Shown piece by piece: positions 53,391 through 61,942 of a stretch of 64,000 nucleotides of DNA. The stretch covers positions 1-64,000 of the forward strand of contig NZ_QMEK01000008.1 in the NCBI RefSeq assembly GCF_003390845.1, read 5' to 3'. The position numbers were made by a program, and so were the translations under genes. The notes below the pieces were generated by a model. The model had not been told where the DNA came from. It did not search any database and saw nothing but the letters and a program-made list of their open reading frames with translations. How positions within the stretch are numbered: the stretch's first letter is position 1; every line of letters starts with the position of its first letter. The stretch comes from Tropicimonas sp. IMCC34043 (GTDB taxonomy: Bacteria; Pseudomonadota; Alphaproteobacteria; Rhodobacterales; Rhodobacteraceae).

Positions 53391-54176
53391 TCAACCGTCG
53401 ATATCGGCGCCAAGCCGTTGCGAGATGGTCGTCGCGATCCGCTTCAGCGTGGCGACGATCTCGGCCTCGCGCGCGGGGTCGATGTCATCGACCGGCATGC
53501 TGACGGCAACGCCCGCAATCGCGGTGTTCGAGGCATTCAGCACCGGCGCGCCGAAACAGATCATGCCCTCGCAAACGCTCTGGTCCTCGCGCGAATAGCC
53601 GCGCGCACGCGCCTCGGCGACGAGTTTCAGCAATTGATCGAGCGTGCGGGGCGACCGCGAGGTCATCGGCTCGGGCAGGCCGTCGCGGAACCGCAGCCGG
53701 ATCTCGGCATCCGCCATGCGGCTCATGAAGGCCTGGCCTGTCGCGGTGAAGGCCATCGGCAGGCGCGATCCGACCTGGAACTCGAACCACGGCGTGCGGC
53801 TGGAATTGCGCGCGCCGATATAGACGACATCGTTCCTGTCGGGCACCGACAACGTGATCGTGGCACCCTGCAGCTTGTCGGTATTCTCGTCCCAGATCCG
53901 GGCAAATTCGGCGGCGACGTCGCTGCGTCGCGAAAACGCCCGCGCCCATCGCATGACATGGGGGCCGATGGCAAAGGTCTGGTCGGAATTGCGCACCAGA
54001 AGCCCCAGCTCGCACAGCGTCGCGCACAGCGAATGCACCGAGCTTTTCGCCAGCTTCATCCGCCGCCCGAGTTCCGAGACGGTCAGGATGTCTGGCGCGT
54101 CGGCGACCATGTCAAGGATCGTGCTGCCGCGGGAAAGTGCCGGGACCGCCGGCTTGTCCGTCGTCGTTTCAGCCAT
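53391..54176 (-). CDS. IclR-family transcriptional regulator
   Basis: The 261-residue protein has the IclR winged helix (TILDMVADAPDILTVSELGRRMKLAKSSVHSLCATLCELG, residues about 18-57) and effector domain with SVCEGMICFGAPVLN and IAGVAVSMPVDDI. It is divergent from the semialdehyde dehydrogenase gene, which it probably controls. The start at 54176 has GGCGGACAGAG upstream; the longer frame would begin in the neighbouring promoter. Confidence 0.9.
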   Translation of the reverse strand: MAETTTDKPAVPALSRGSTILDMVADAPDILTVSELGRRMKLAKSSVHSLCATLCELGLLVRNSDQTFAIGPHVMRWARAFSRRSDVAAEFARIWDENTDKLQGATITLSVPDRNDVVYIGARNSSRTPWFEFQVGSRLPMAFTATGQAFMSRMADAEIRLRFRDGLPEPMTSRSPRTLDQLLKLVAEARARGYSREDQSVCEGMICFGAPVLNASNTAIAGVAVSMPVDDIDPAREAEIVATLKRIATTISQRLGADIDG

Positions 54177-54230
54177 CTCTGTCCGCCCGGCGCCTTGTCT
54201 GGATCGTGAGTGTATCCCCAAAATCCTCGT

Positions 54231-54292
54231 TTGACAGGCTCTGCATCTCTGTACCATATTCGGAATCACGAACACCGTTCAGCATATTGAAC
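54231..54292 (+). promoter_or_regulatory. gabD-like gene promoter and IclR operator candidate
   Basis: TTGACA (54231-54236), an 18-base spacer and CATATT (54255-54260) make a good promoter. GTTCA (54277-54281) and TGAAC (54288-54292), separated by GCATAT, form an inverted repeat just downstream, at a position where an IclR-type repressor would block transcription. Confidence 0.55.
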
Positions 54293-54325
54293 ACAAATCC
54301 GGCCGGAAGGTCAAGGGAGGACACC

Positions 54326-55777
54326 ATGATCGAAGGGCTGCAGGATCGATCCCTGTTGCGTGTCGACGCGCATATTGATGGCGACTGGGTCGGCTCGACC
54401 CGGCGCACGGCCATCGTCAATCCGGCAACCGGCGCGACCGTGGCCGAGGTCGCCGACCTCGACCGTGCAGCGGCCCGCACCGCGATTGTCGCGGCCCGCG
54501 CCGCCCAGCCCGGCTGGGCTGCGAAGACCGCGCTGCAACGCTCCGACATCCTGCGCCGCTGGGCCGCGCTGATGCGCGAGAACGCCGAGGATCTGGCCCG
54601 CATCCTGACCGCCGAGATGGGCAAGCCGCTGGCCGAGGCGAAGGGCGAGATCGGCTTTGGCGCGTCCTTCCTCGACTGGTTCGCCGAGGAAGGGCGCCGG
54701 ATCTATGGCGATACCATTCCCGGCCATCAGCCCGACAAGCGCCTGCTGGTGCTGAAACAGCCGATCGGGGTCGCCGCCTCGATCACGCCGTGGAACTTTC
54801 CGAATGCAATGATCGCCCGCAAGGTCGCCCCGGCCCTTGCCGCAGGCTGCACCTTCGTCGCCCGGCCATCCGAGCTGACGCCGTTGTCGGCGCTGGCCAT
54901 GGCGGAACTCGGCCAGCGCGCCGGCCTGCCGAAAGGCGTGTTCAACGTCGTCACCGCGGCCGATGCGGCGGCAATCGGGCAGGAGTTCTGCGAAAACCCG
55001 ACCGTGCGCAAACTGAGCTTTACCGGATCGACCCGCGTCGGGCAGATCCTGATGGCGCAGGCAGCAGCCGGCATCAAGAAGCTCAGCCTCGAGCTGGGCG
55101 GCAATGCGCCCTTCATCGTCTTTGACGATGCCGACCTCGATGCCGCGGTCGAGGGCGCGCTGATCGCAAAGTTCCGCAATTCGGGCCAGACCTGCGTCTG
55201 CGCCAACCGGATCTATGCCCAGGCGGGCATCCACGACGCCTTCACCGAAAAGCTCGCCCAAAGGGTTGCGGCGATGAAGGTCGGCGATGGCGCCACCCCC
55301 GGCACCGAGCTTGGCCCCCTGATCGACCTGCGCGCCGTCGAAAAGGTCGAGGCGCATCTGAACGACGCGGTGGGCCTGGGCGCGCGGATCGTGACGGGCG
55401 GCAACCGGATCGGCGACGGCACGCTGTTCTTCGAACCGACCGTGCTGACCGGTGTCGTCCCTGCGATGCGGGTCTCGCGCGAGGAAACCTTCGGCCCGCT
55501 CGCCGCCGTCATCCGGTTCGAGACCGAGCAGGAGGTCGTGGCACTGGCCAACGACACCGAATTCGGCCTCGCGTCCTATTTCTATTCCAGCAACCTGTCG
55601 CGGGTGTTCCGGGTCATGGAGGCGCTGGAATACGGCATGGTCGGGATCAACACCGGCCTCGTCTCGACCGCCGAGGCGCCATTCGGCGGGATCAAGACGA
55701 GCGGACTCGGGCGCGAGGGCTCCAAGTACGGGATCGAGGATTACCTCGAAATCAAATACGTCTGCCTGTCGATCTGA
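54326..55777 (+). CDS. gabD: NAD(P)-dependent succinate/glutarate-semialdehyde dehydrogenase
   Basis: The 483-residue ALDH has TPWNFPNAMIARK, FTGSTRVGQILM, catalytic Glu in LELGGNAPF and Cys in SGQTCVCANR, plus GIKTSGLGREGSKYGIEDYLEIKYVC at its end (the GabD signature). It oxidises succinic or glutaric semialdehyde to the diacid. ATG 54326 follows GGGAGG by five bases. Near a glutarate CoA-transferase and glutaryl-CoA dehydrogenase, a role in 5-aminovalerate/lysine breakdown (glutarate semialdehyde) is plausible. Confidence 0.92.
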   Translation: MIEGLQDRSLLRVDAHIDGDWVGSTRRTAIVNPATGATVAEVADLDRAAARTAIVAARAAQPGWAAKTALQRSDILRRWAALMRENAEDLARILTAEMGKPLAEAKGEIGFGASFLDWFAEEGRRIYGDTIPGHQPDKRLLVLKQPIGVAASITPWNFPNAMIARKVAPALAAGCTFVARPSELTPLSALAMAELGQRAGLPKGVFNVVTAADAAAIGQEFCENPTVRKLSFTGSTRVGQILMAQAAAGIKKLSLELGGNAPFIVFDDADLDAAVEGALIAKFRNSGQTCVCANRIYAQAGIHDAFTEKLAQRVAAMKVGDGATPGTELGPLIDLRAVEKVEAHLNDAVGLGARIVTGGNRIGDGTLFFEPTVLTGVVPAMRVSREETFGPLAAVIRFETEQEVVALANDTEFGLASYFYSSNLSRVFRVMEALEYGMVGINTGLVSTAEAPFGGIKTSGLGREGSKYGIEDYLEIKYVCLSI

Positions 55778-55830
55778 CGGCGAGGGCCGCCGTCCCTGAC
55801 CGAGGCGGCGCAAACCCGGACACCGAAGGC

Positions 55831-55861
55831 GGGGGGGGGCAGATCCGCGGCGCCCCCCCCC
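55831..55861. terminator. G9-C9 hairpin between convergent genes
   Basis: Nine G (55831-55839) pair with nine C (55853-55861) over a 13-base loop, midway between the stops of the convergent genes ending at 55777 and 55871. Very strong stem, no T-run; it could act as a two-way transcription block. Confidence 0.45.
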
Positions 55862-55870
55862 GGCGCGGGG

Positions 55871-56356
55871 CTATTCCAGCGGAAATGTCACGTCGAACCG
55901 GCCCGAGACATCGCGGGACTCGCCCGCGTGGTCGGCCTTGGCCTCAAAGGTTCCGGCCAGATGCAACGCGGTGTCGCTCCGGTCGTAGGCGGTCAGCGTC
56001 ACCTCGGTCCGGCCCTCCTCGCTGGCATCCCAGAAATCCTGATAGGCGTTGAGCAGATAGCGCATCTCGCCCGACGTGGCGATCTTGCCGGTCGGGCCGC
56101 GCATCGTGACAAAGCTCAGTTCGACGACATCGCGGGTTGCGGCCAGATCGGTCTCGGCCGGATTTCCCCAAAGGGTCACGCTGTCCATGACACCCGCGGT
56201 GGTGTCGACCGACGACTGGCTTTCGCCATTCCCGGAGGTGATGAACCATGTCCGATCCGCCCCGTCCCAGGTCGCCTCGATGGTGCCAAGGGTTTCCGCC
56301 GAGGCGGCCGAGAGGCTCAGCGCGCTCAGGCAAAGGGATGCAAGGAAATGTCTCAT
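55871..56356 (-). CDS. Secreted protein of unknown function
   Basis: The 161-residue protein has a Sec signal peptide (MRHFLASLCLSALSLSAASA) and a mature domain with no cysteine that I can assign to a family; the predicted pattern is beta strands with a terminal DVSGRFDVTFPLE. It is probably periplasmic. ATG 56356 with GGAG eight bases before is chosen; a GTG-like start four codons upstream lies in the ribosome site. It stands alone. Confidence 0.7.
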   Translation of the reverse strand: MRHFLASLCLSALSLSAASAETLGTIEATWDGADRTWFITSGNGESQSSVDTTAGVMDSVTLWGNPAETDLAATRDVVELSFVTMRGPTGKIATSGEMRYLLNAYQDFWDASEEGRTEVTLTAYDRSDTALHLAGTFEAKADHAGESRDVSGRFDVTFPLE

Positions 56357-56687
56357 CTGTGTCTCCAATCGGGATCATGCCTGGTTGAACGGCCGAAAAT
56401 GCCGGGGCGACGGCCTGAATGACTGTGGCCCATACTGGCCCGATCGCGCCGTTCGTCCAAGGCCCCAGCGTCGCCCCGGCGACCACGATGCGGGCAGGGC
56501 GGTCGAGGGCCTGAAGGGCATCGACCTGCGTGTGGGCAAGGGCGAGGGGATCGCGATCTGCGGCGCCTTATCCGGCGCGGGGCTGTTCCCAAGCGCCCTG
56601 CCTTGGGTCTAGAGTGCCGGTCAGCCAGACCCGGCCGCGCAGCCCGCAGGAGGTGTCATTGACAGCCCGCTTCAAGGTTCAGCCCGC
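56357..56687. other. Divergent spacer with an ABC-ATPase-like fragment
   Basis: The 331 bases between the secreted-protein gene and the kinase gene contain no intact gene. A short plus-strand fragment at 56493-56612 resembles the start of an ABC ATPase (listed separately). AGGAGGTG near 56650 is too far from the kinase start to be its ribosome site. Confidence 0.4.
56493..56612 (+). pseudogene. Possible remnant of an ABC transporter ATP-binding protein
   Basis: The translated segment GRAVEGLKGIDLRVGKGEGI followed by AICG resembles the strand just before Walker A in amino-acid-type ABC ATPases (LKGIDLxVxxGExIAICGPSGSGKST), but continues ALSGAGLFPS and stops after 39 codons. There is no start codon in a good context. 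It may be a decayed end of a lost importer; the match is short. Confidence 0.3.
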
Positions 56688-57344
56688 ATGAGCACCGCCG
56701 ACGCCCCCGTGATCGACATCAAGGCCGCGGTTGCCGACCTGCTCGAAGGGCAGGGTGCAGACCGCCGGATCGTCGCCATCGCCGGGTGTCCGGGATCGGG
56801 GAAAAGCACGCTCGCCGACCGGCTCTGCGAGGAGATCAACGCAAGGCTTCCCGGACAATGCGCCGTGCTGGCGATGGACGGGTTTCACTATGACGACATG
56901 GTGCTGGTGCCGCGGGGCGACCGGCCGCGCAAGGGTGCGCCGCACACCTTCGACACCGGCGGGCTGCGCAGCATGTTGTGGCGGCTGAAACACGAGGCCG
57001 ACACCACGGTCGCGGTCCCGGTCTTCGATCGCTCGATCGAGATCGCGCGCGCCGGCGCCCGGCTGATCGAGCCTTCGATGAAGCTGATACTGGTCGAGGG
57101 CAACTACCTGCTGCTCGACTGGCCCGACTGGCAGCCGATGGCGGCGTTCTTCGACCGGACGATCTTTCTCGACGTACCCGAGACGGTGCTGAAGGCACGG
57201 CTGCGCAAACGCTGGCAAGGGATCGGCCTGCAAGGCGCGGCGCTCGAGGCGCAGCTTGAGGGCAACGATTTTCTCAACATCGACATAGTGCTGCGCGAAA
57301 GCCGGCCGGCGGATTTCCGGGTCATGAACGGCTTCGATGCCTGA
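56688..57344 (+). CDS. P-loop sugar kinase-like protein (FrcK/uridine kinase fold)
   Basis: The 218-residue protein has Walker A GCPGSGKSTLA (residues 33-43), MDGFHYDD with the catalytic-type Asp, VPVFDRSIEIAR, LVEGNYLLLD and the RLRKRWQ lid. This is the uridine/pantothenate-kinase-like family that includes FrcK of rhizobial fructose operons. It probably phosphorylates the ketose imported by the neighbouring Frc-type transporter. It is convergent with the ROK gene; AAGG before the start is a modest ribosome site. Confidence 0.83.
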   Translation: MSTADAPVIDIKAAVADLLEGQGADRRIVAIAGCPGSGKSTLADRLCEEINARLPGQCAVLAMDGFHYDDMVLVPRGDRPRKGAPHTFDTGGLRSMLWRLKHEADTTVAVPVFDRSIEIARAGARLIEPSMKLILVEGNYLLLDWPDWQPMAAFFDRTIFLDVPETVLKARLRKRWQGIGLQGAALEAQLEGNDFLNIDIVLRESRPADFRVMNGFDA

Positions 57345-57362
57345 CAGGCCGCGGATCGGCGC

Positions 57363-58586
57363 CTATCCGGCAGTCAGCACCGCATTCAGATCGACCAGAT
57401 AGCGTTCGGACAGCGGCAGACTGGCCGCACCGAGCGAGCGTGCATCGGGCCCGATGCTGCCCTCCCGCACCACCGGTTTGACGATGCCGCTGACGTCAAG
57501 CTCGCGCAGCGCCGCCGCGGTGCTGGTGACGATCTGCCTGCGCAGGCTTGCGGGCAGCCAGCCGTCGATCAGGATCGCCTCGACATCGACGACCGAGCAG
57601 ACCGCGGCAATCGCCTGCGCGATGCCCGACGATGCGTCGCGCACCCATGACTCGAGCACCGTCTGGTCGATCGACCAGCTTTCGGGCACCTCCCACAGGC
57701 CGCCGGGCGGCTTGCCGGCCGCGGTCAGGGCGGTTTCCAGAACCGAAAGCGAGGCGATATCGACCAGCTGCAGGGCTTTGCCCTCTGCCCCGCGGATCGG
57801 CAGCGATCCGATGGCGGCGGCGTTTCCGGTCGTGCCGGTGAACAGCCGGTTGTTCAGTACCAGCCCGCCACCGATGAAATAGCCGATGAAGAAGTGGAAA
57901 AAGCTCTCTGGCCGGTCGGCCTTGCCGAACACCAGTTCCGCGCCGCAGGCCGCCGAGGCATCGTTTTGCAGGAAAACCGGGCAGCCCAGCACCGCCTCAA
58001 GCTCGGTGCGCAGGTCGCGGGTGCGCCATGCCTCCATCTCGTCGGCGGGTGCCCCGATTGACGCCGCCCAGTCCCACAGCCGAAACGGAATGCCGACGCC
58101 AAGCCCCGCGATACGGTCGCGATGCTCGGGCGGGATCAGCCCGCCCAGCGTGTCGAAGGCCTCGGAGGTGAATTTCAGGATGCTGTCGGGGGTCGGAAAG
58201 CGATAGGTGCGGTGGACCCGCCCCAGAACCTCGCCGACAAAGTTGATCAGGATCAGATCGACCGAACGCCGCCCGACCTTCAGCCCGAAGAAAAAGGCAC
58301 CGTCGGGCGACAGATACATCGGGATCGACGGCTGGCCGACCTTACCGCGGATCGGGTCGCCACGGCGCAGAAAGCCGCCCTGTTCCAGCGACCGCATGAT
58401 GACCGAACTTGCCTGCGCCGACAGCCCGGTGACGCGCGCGATCTCGGACTTTGCCATCGGGCCGTTCCGCCGGAGCGTCGACAGAACCAGACGCTCGTTG
58501 TGCGCCCGCATTCCGACCTGATTCGATCCGCGAACGGCATTTGGAGATCTTTGTTCTCCGGCGGTCCCGAGCTCTTCAGCTTCCAA
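57363..58586 (-). CDS. ROK-family transcriptional repressor (FrcR-like)
   Basis: The 407-residue protein has an N-terminal winged helix (HNERLVLSTLRRNGPMAKSEIARVTGLSAQASSVIMRSLEQ) split over residues about 28-70, and a ROK sugar-binding domain with FLQNDASAACGAE, GYFIGGGLVLNN and the terminal GWLPASLR region. The cysteine zinc motif of ROK sugar kinases is absent, as expected for a repressor. Start TTG 58586 follows AGGGAG by eight bases and keeps the conserved GSNQVGMR leader. It diverges from the Frc-type transporter genes over a 14-base-arm palindrome. Confidence 0.87.
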   Translation of the reverse strand: MEAEELGTAGEQRSPNAVRGSNQVGMRAHNERLVLSTLRRNGPMAKSEIARVTGLSAQASSVIMRSLEQGGFLRRGDPIRGKVGQPSIPMYLSPDGAFFFGLKVGRRSVDLILINFVGEVLGRVHRTYRFPTPDSILKFTSEAFDTLGGLIPPEHRDRIAGLGVGIPFRLWDWAASIGAPADEMEAWRTRDLRTELEAVLGCPVFLQNDASAACGAELVFGKADRPESFFHFFIGYFIGGGLVLNNRLFTGTTGNAAAIGSLPIRGAEGKALQLVDIASLSVLETALTAAGKPPGGLWEVPESWSIDQTVLESWVRDASSGIAQAIAAVCSVVDVEAILIDGWLPASLRRQIVTSTAAALRELDVSGIVKPVVREGSIGPDARSLGAASLPLSERYLVDLNAVLTAG

Positions 58587-58630
58587 CAGACGTACTCCCT
58601 TGATTCGGGACGATGCGAAGGCCCGGCGCC

Positions 58631-58669
58631 CCTGTCAATAATAACTCGCAGTGATTTATTATTGACAGG
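58631..58669. promoter_or_regulatory. ROK operator with divergent -35 elements
   Basis: CCTGTCAATAATAA (58631-58644) and TTATTATTGACAGG (58656-58669) are perfect 14-base inverted repeats with an 11-base spacer. Each arm contains TTGACA facing outward, so the operator covers both promoters. The AT-rich core resembles the TTATT-like sites of Mlc/NagC-type ROK repressors. Confidence 0.75.
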
Positions 58670-58770
58670 CGTGGGCCTTTCGTGGCGTCATGCGGGCGAA
58701 GGCAGGGCCCGACACGTCGGCCTGCCTTTGGGGCCTGGGAGGGTCCGAAAACAAAATGGGAGGAAGATCT

Positions 58771-59805
58771 GTGAATTCTACCAAATCCAAGGCCACGATT
58801 CTGCTTGGCGCTACGGCAGTCAGCCTGTGCAGCATGGTCGGTGCGGCCAGTGCCCAGGGCACCACCGCCTGCCTGATCACGAAAACCGACACCAACCCGT
58901 TCTTCGTGAAGATGAAGGAAGGCGCGAGCGCCGCGGCCAAAGAGGTAGGCATCGAATTGCTGACCTATGCCGGGAAATACGATGGCGATGTCGAGACCCA
59001 GGTCGCGGCCGTCGAATCCTGCATGGCGGCCGGCGCCAAGGGCATCCTGATCACCCCGACCGACAGCCGGGCGCTGGTGCCCGTGATCAGCCAGGCGCGC
59101 GATGCGGGCGCCCTGGTGATTGCGCTCGACACCCAGTTCGAGCCGGCGGATGCCGCCGACGCGACCTTCGCAACCGACAACTTCAAGGCGGGCGAGCTGA
59201 TCGGCGAGTGGGCCGCCGCGACACTGGGCGACAAGGCGGCGGATGCGAAGATCGCGCTGCTCGATCTGAACGCGTCCGAGGTCTCGGTCGATTATCAGCG
59301 CGATCAGGGCTTTCTGACCGGGTTCGGCATCGACGTGAAGGACCCGACCGACATCGGCGACGAGGATGACCCGCGCATCGTCGGCAACGACGTGACCGAC
59401 GGCTCGCCCGACGGCGGCCGCACGGCGATGGAGAACCTGCTGCAGGTCAATCAGGACATCAACGTCGTCTACACCATCAACGAACCCGCCGCCGCCGGCG
59501 CCTATGAGGCGCTCAAGTCGGTCGGCAAGGGCGAGGGCGTGCTGATCGTGTCGGTCGACGGTGGCTGCCCGGGCGTCAAGGACGTTCAGGCCGGCGTCAT
59601 CGGTGCGACCTCGATGCAGTTTCCCCTGCTGATGGCATCGAAGGGTGTCGAGGCGATCGCGGCCTTCGCGGAAACCGGTGAAAAGCCGAAGAACACCGAA
59701 GGGCTCGATTTCTTCAACACCGGCGTCCAGCTTGTCACCGACCGGCCGGTCGAAGGGCTCCCGTCGATCACCTCCGAAGAGGCCCTTGGAAAATGCTGGG
59801 GCTGA
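58771..59805 (+). CDS. frcB: Fructose/rare-sugar ABC transporter binding protein (FrcB-like)
   Basis: The 344-residue protein has a Sec signal (cleavage near AASAQG) and the FrcB-type ribose-class fold: [46 protein letters not shown] and [13 protein letters not shown]. The start is GTG 58771 with GGGAGG upstream; ATG codons further up lie in the operator-promoter region. It is first in the frcBCA-like unit and divergent from the ROK repressor. The ligand is probably fructose, or a ketose epimer given the downstream 3-epimerase. Confidence 0.9.
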   Translation: MNSTKSKATILLGATAVSLCSMVGAASAQGTTACLITKTDTNPFFVKMKEGASAAAKEVGIELLTYAGKYDGDVETQVAAVESCMAAGAKGILITPTDSRALVPVISQARDAGALVIALDTQFEPADAADATFATDNFKAGELIGEWAAATLGDKAADAKIALLDLNASEVSVDYQRDQGFLTGFGIDVKDPTDIGDEDDPRIVGNDVTDGSPDGGRTAMENLLQVNQDINVVYTINEPAAAGAYEALKSVGKGEGVLIVSVDGGCPGVKDVQAGVIGATSMQFPLLMASKGVEAIAAFAETGEKPKNTEGLDFFNTGVQLVTDRPVEGLPSITSEEALGKCWG

Positions 59806-59821
59806 CGCCCGCGCATTCCTA

Positions 59822-59849
59822 GCGGCGGCGGCGCCCGGTGCGCCGCCGC
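59822..59849 (+). terminator. Hairpin between frcB and frcC
   Basis: GCGGCGGCG (59822-59830) and CGCCGCCGC (59841-59849) pair over nine bases, 16 bases after the binding-protein stop. No T-run. A likely expression step between binding protein and permease. Confidence 0.5.
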
Positions 59850-59922
59850 TTCCCGCGCCTTCAGCGACGACACGCTTCACGAAATTGCCGCCTTCGGACC
59901 ATGGAAGGCAGGGGGGGAGGAT

Positions 59923-61005
59923 ATGTCAGACACATCAGGGCCGGCCCGCAAGGGTCAGGACTTCGAACATTCACTCGACAAAAGCGACAAGACGGTCGCG
60001 GCGTTCAAGGCAAGGCACGACACGTTCGGTGCGAAAGTCCAGCACCTCCTGCACAACAACCCGACGCTGGTGCCGGTGATCGTGCTGGCCGTCAGCCTCG
60101 CCGTATTCGGTGTGATCGCGGGAGGCAGGTTCTTCTCGGCGTTCAACCTGAGCCTCATCATCCAGCAGGTGTCGATCATCGGCATGCTGGCGGCCGCGCA
60201 ATCGCTGATCATCATCACCGCCGGGATCGATCTGAGCGTTGCGGCGATCATGGTGCTGATGTCGGTCATCATGGGCAATCTTGCCGTCTTCATGGGGGTG
60301 CCAAGCGGCATCGCGATCCTGGTCGGTTTTGTCGGCGGTGCCGCGGCAGGCTTCTTCAACGGCTTCCTGATCACCAAGATCAAGCTGCCGCCCTTCATCT
60401 CGACGCTGGGCACCTGGTCGATCTATTACGCGCTGCTGCTGTGGCTGTCGGGCGCACAATCGATCCGGGGGGCGGATATCGACGCCAATGCGCCGTTCCT
60501 GAAGTTCTTCGGCCGGACCTTTGAACTGGTCGGGGCGCGGATCACGCTCGGGTCGGTGCTGATGGTGCTGATCTTCGTCGTGCTGTGGTACATGCTCAAC
60601 CACACCGCCTGGGGGCGCCATGTCTATGCCGTCGGCGACGACAAGGAGGCGGCCGAGCTTGCCGGCATCCGCACCGACAGAGTGCTTTTGTCGGTCTATG
60701 TGGTGGCGGGCCTTGTCTGCGCCATCGCGGGCTGGGCCTCGATCGGGCGGGTCGGGTCGATCTCGCCGCAATCGTTCTACGAGGGCAACCTGCAGTCGAT
60801 CACGGCCGTGGTGATCGGGGGCATATCGCTGTTCGGCGGACGCGGGTCGATCATGGGGGCGCTGTTCGGCGCGCTGATCGTCGGCGTGTTCCAGTCCGGG
60901 CTTCGTATGGCCGGGGTCGACGTGCTGTGGCAGGTCTTCGCCATCGGCTGGCTCATCATTATCGCGGTCGCTGTCGACCAATGGATCAGAAGGGTATCTG
61001 CGTGA
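59923..61005 (+). CDS. frcC: Fructose/rare-sugar ABC transporter permease (FrcC-like)
   Basis: The 360-residue permease has a polar N-terminal extension of about 45 residues and the RbsC-type core with TAGIDLSVAAIMVL and VVIGGISLFGGRGSIMGALFGAL. The extension is normal for FrcC. GGGGAGG precedes the start. Its stop overlaps the ATPase start (61003-61007). Confidence 0.92.
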   Translation: MSDTSGPARKGQDFEHSLDKSDKTVAAFKARHDTFGAKVQHLLHNNPTLVPVIVLAVSLAVFGVIAGGRFFSAFNLSLIIQQVSIIGMLAAAQSLIIITAGIDLSVAAIMVLMSVIMGNLAVFMGVPSGIAILVGFVGGAAAGFFNGFLITKIKLPPFISTLGTWSIYYALLLWLSGAQSIRGADIDANAPFLKFFGRTFELVGARITLGSVLMVLIFVVLWYMLNHTAWGRHVYAVGDDKEAAELAGIRTDRVLLSVYVVAGLVCAIAGWASIGRVGSISPQSFYEGNLQSITAVVIGGISLFGGRGSIMGALFGALIVGVFQSGLRMAGVDVLWQVFAIGWLIIIAVAVDQWIRRVSA

Positions 61006-61790
61006 TGTCTGAGGTTACTCCAGTCGTTCAGGGTCGCAATCTCGTGAAGCGCTATGGTCACGTGACCGCGATCGACAATTCCGACTTCGAGCTTCGCCCG
61101 GGCGAGATCCTGGCGGTGATCGGCGACAACGGTGCCGGCAAATCCTCGATCGTCAAGGCGATCTGCGGCGCCACCATACCCGACGAGGGCGAGATCCTGA
61201 TCGAGGGCAAGCCGGTCAGCTTCAAGTCGCCGATCGAGGCGCGGGATATGGGGATCGAGATGGTCTATCAGACCCTCGCCCTGTCGCCGGCGCTGTCGAT
61301 TGCCGACAACATGTTCATGGGCCGCGAGATCCGGCGAAAGGGCTGGATGGGCGAGTGGCTGCACATGCTCGACAAGAAGGAGATGGAGCGTTTTGCCCGC
61401 GACAAGCTGACCGAACTGGGCCTGATGACCGTGCAGTCGATCACCCAGCCGGTCGAAACCCTGTCGGGCGGCCAGCGTCAGGGCGTCGCCGTGGCCCGCG
61501 CCGCCGCCTTCGCGACCAAGTTCATCATCATGGACGAGCCGACCGCGGCGCTTGGCGTCAAGGAAAGCCGCCGGGTGCTGGAACTGATCCTCGACGTCAA
61601 GTCGCGGGGCATCCCGATCATCCTGATCTCGCACAACATGCCCCATGTCTTCGAGGTCGCCGACCGGATCCACATCCACCGTCTGGGCAAGCGGCTTTGC
61701 ACCATCAGCCCGGGCGATTTCACCATGTCGGATGCGGTCGCGATGATGACCGGCGCGCTGGAGCCGCCCGAATCCGTGCGCGCCGCCTGA
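61005..61790 (+). CDS. frcA: Fructose/rare-sugar ABC transporter ATP-binding protein, single domain (FrcA-like)
   Basis: The 261-residue protein has Walker A GDNGAGKSS, signature LSGGQRQGV, Walker B FIIMDEPTAALG and switch His LISHNMP. FrcA proteins are single-domain ATPases, unlike the double RbsA type of the other two sugar importers here. ATG 61005 overlaps the frcC stop; GTG 61002 is an alternative. Confidence 0.93.
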   Translation: MSEVTPVVQGRNLVKRYGHVTAIDNSDFELRPGEILAVIGDNGAGKSSIVKAICGATIPDEGEILIEGKPVSFKSPIEARDMGIEMVYQTLALSPALSIADNMFMGREIRRKGWMGEWLHMLDKKEMERFARDKLTELGLMTVQSITQPVETLSGGQRQGVAVARAAAFATKFIIMDEPTAALGVKESRRVLELILDVKSRGIPIILISHNMPHVFEVADRIHIHRLGKRLCTISPGDFTMSDAVAMMTGALEPPESVRAA

Positions 61791-61804
61791 CGCAGCAATT
61801 GGGG

Positions 61805-61832
61805 GGGCGGGCGCACATCGCGCCCGCCCTTT
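61805..61832 (+). terminator. Rho-independent terminator after frcA
   Basis: GGGCGGGCGC (61805-61814), loop ACATC and GCGCCCGCCC (61820-61829) form a perfect 10-base stem followed by TTT. It lies 14 bases past the frcA stop. Confidence 0.7.
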
Positions 61833-61942
61833 CCGCTGGCCGAGACCCCGCGCCCGGTCCATCGTGGCGGCGCAAGAGAGTCGCACACCGCCCGCAGTGG
61901 CCCCGCGCCGGACCCGGCCGAACGCGCGCAAAGGAGCACATG

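Noticed and set aside
59645-60079. Overlapping plus-strand frame across frcB and frcC
   Set aside because: Spans the hairpin and both real genes in another frame; no family resemblance.
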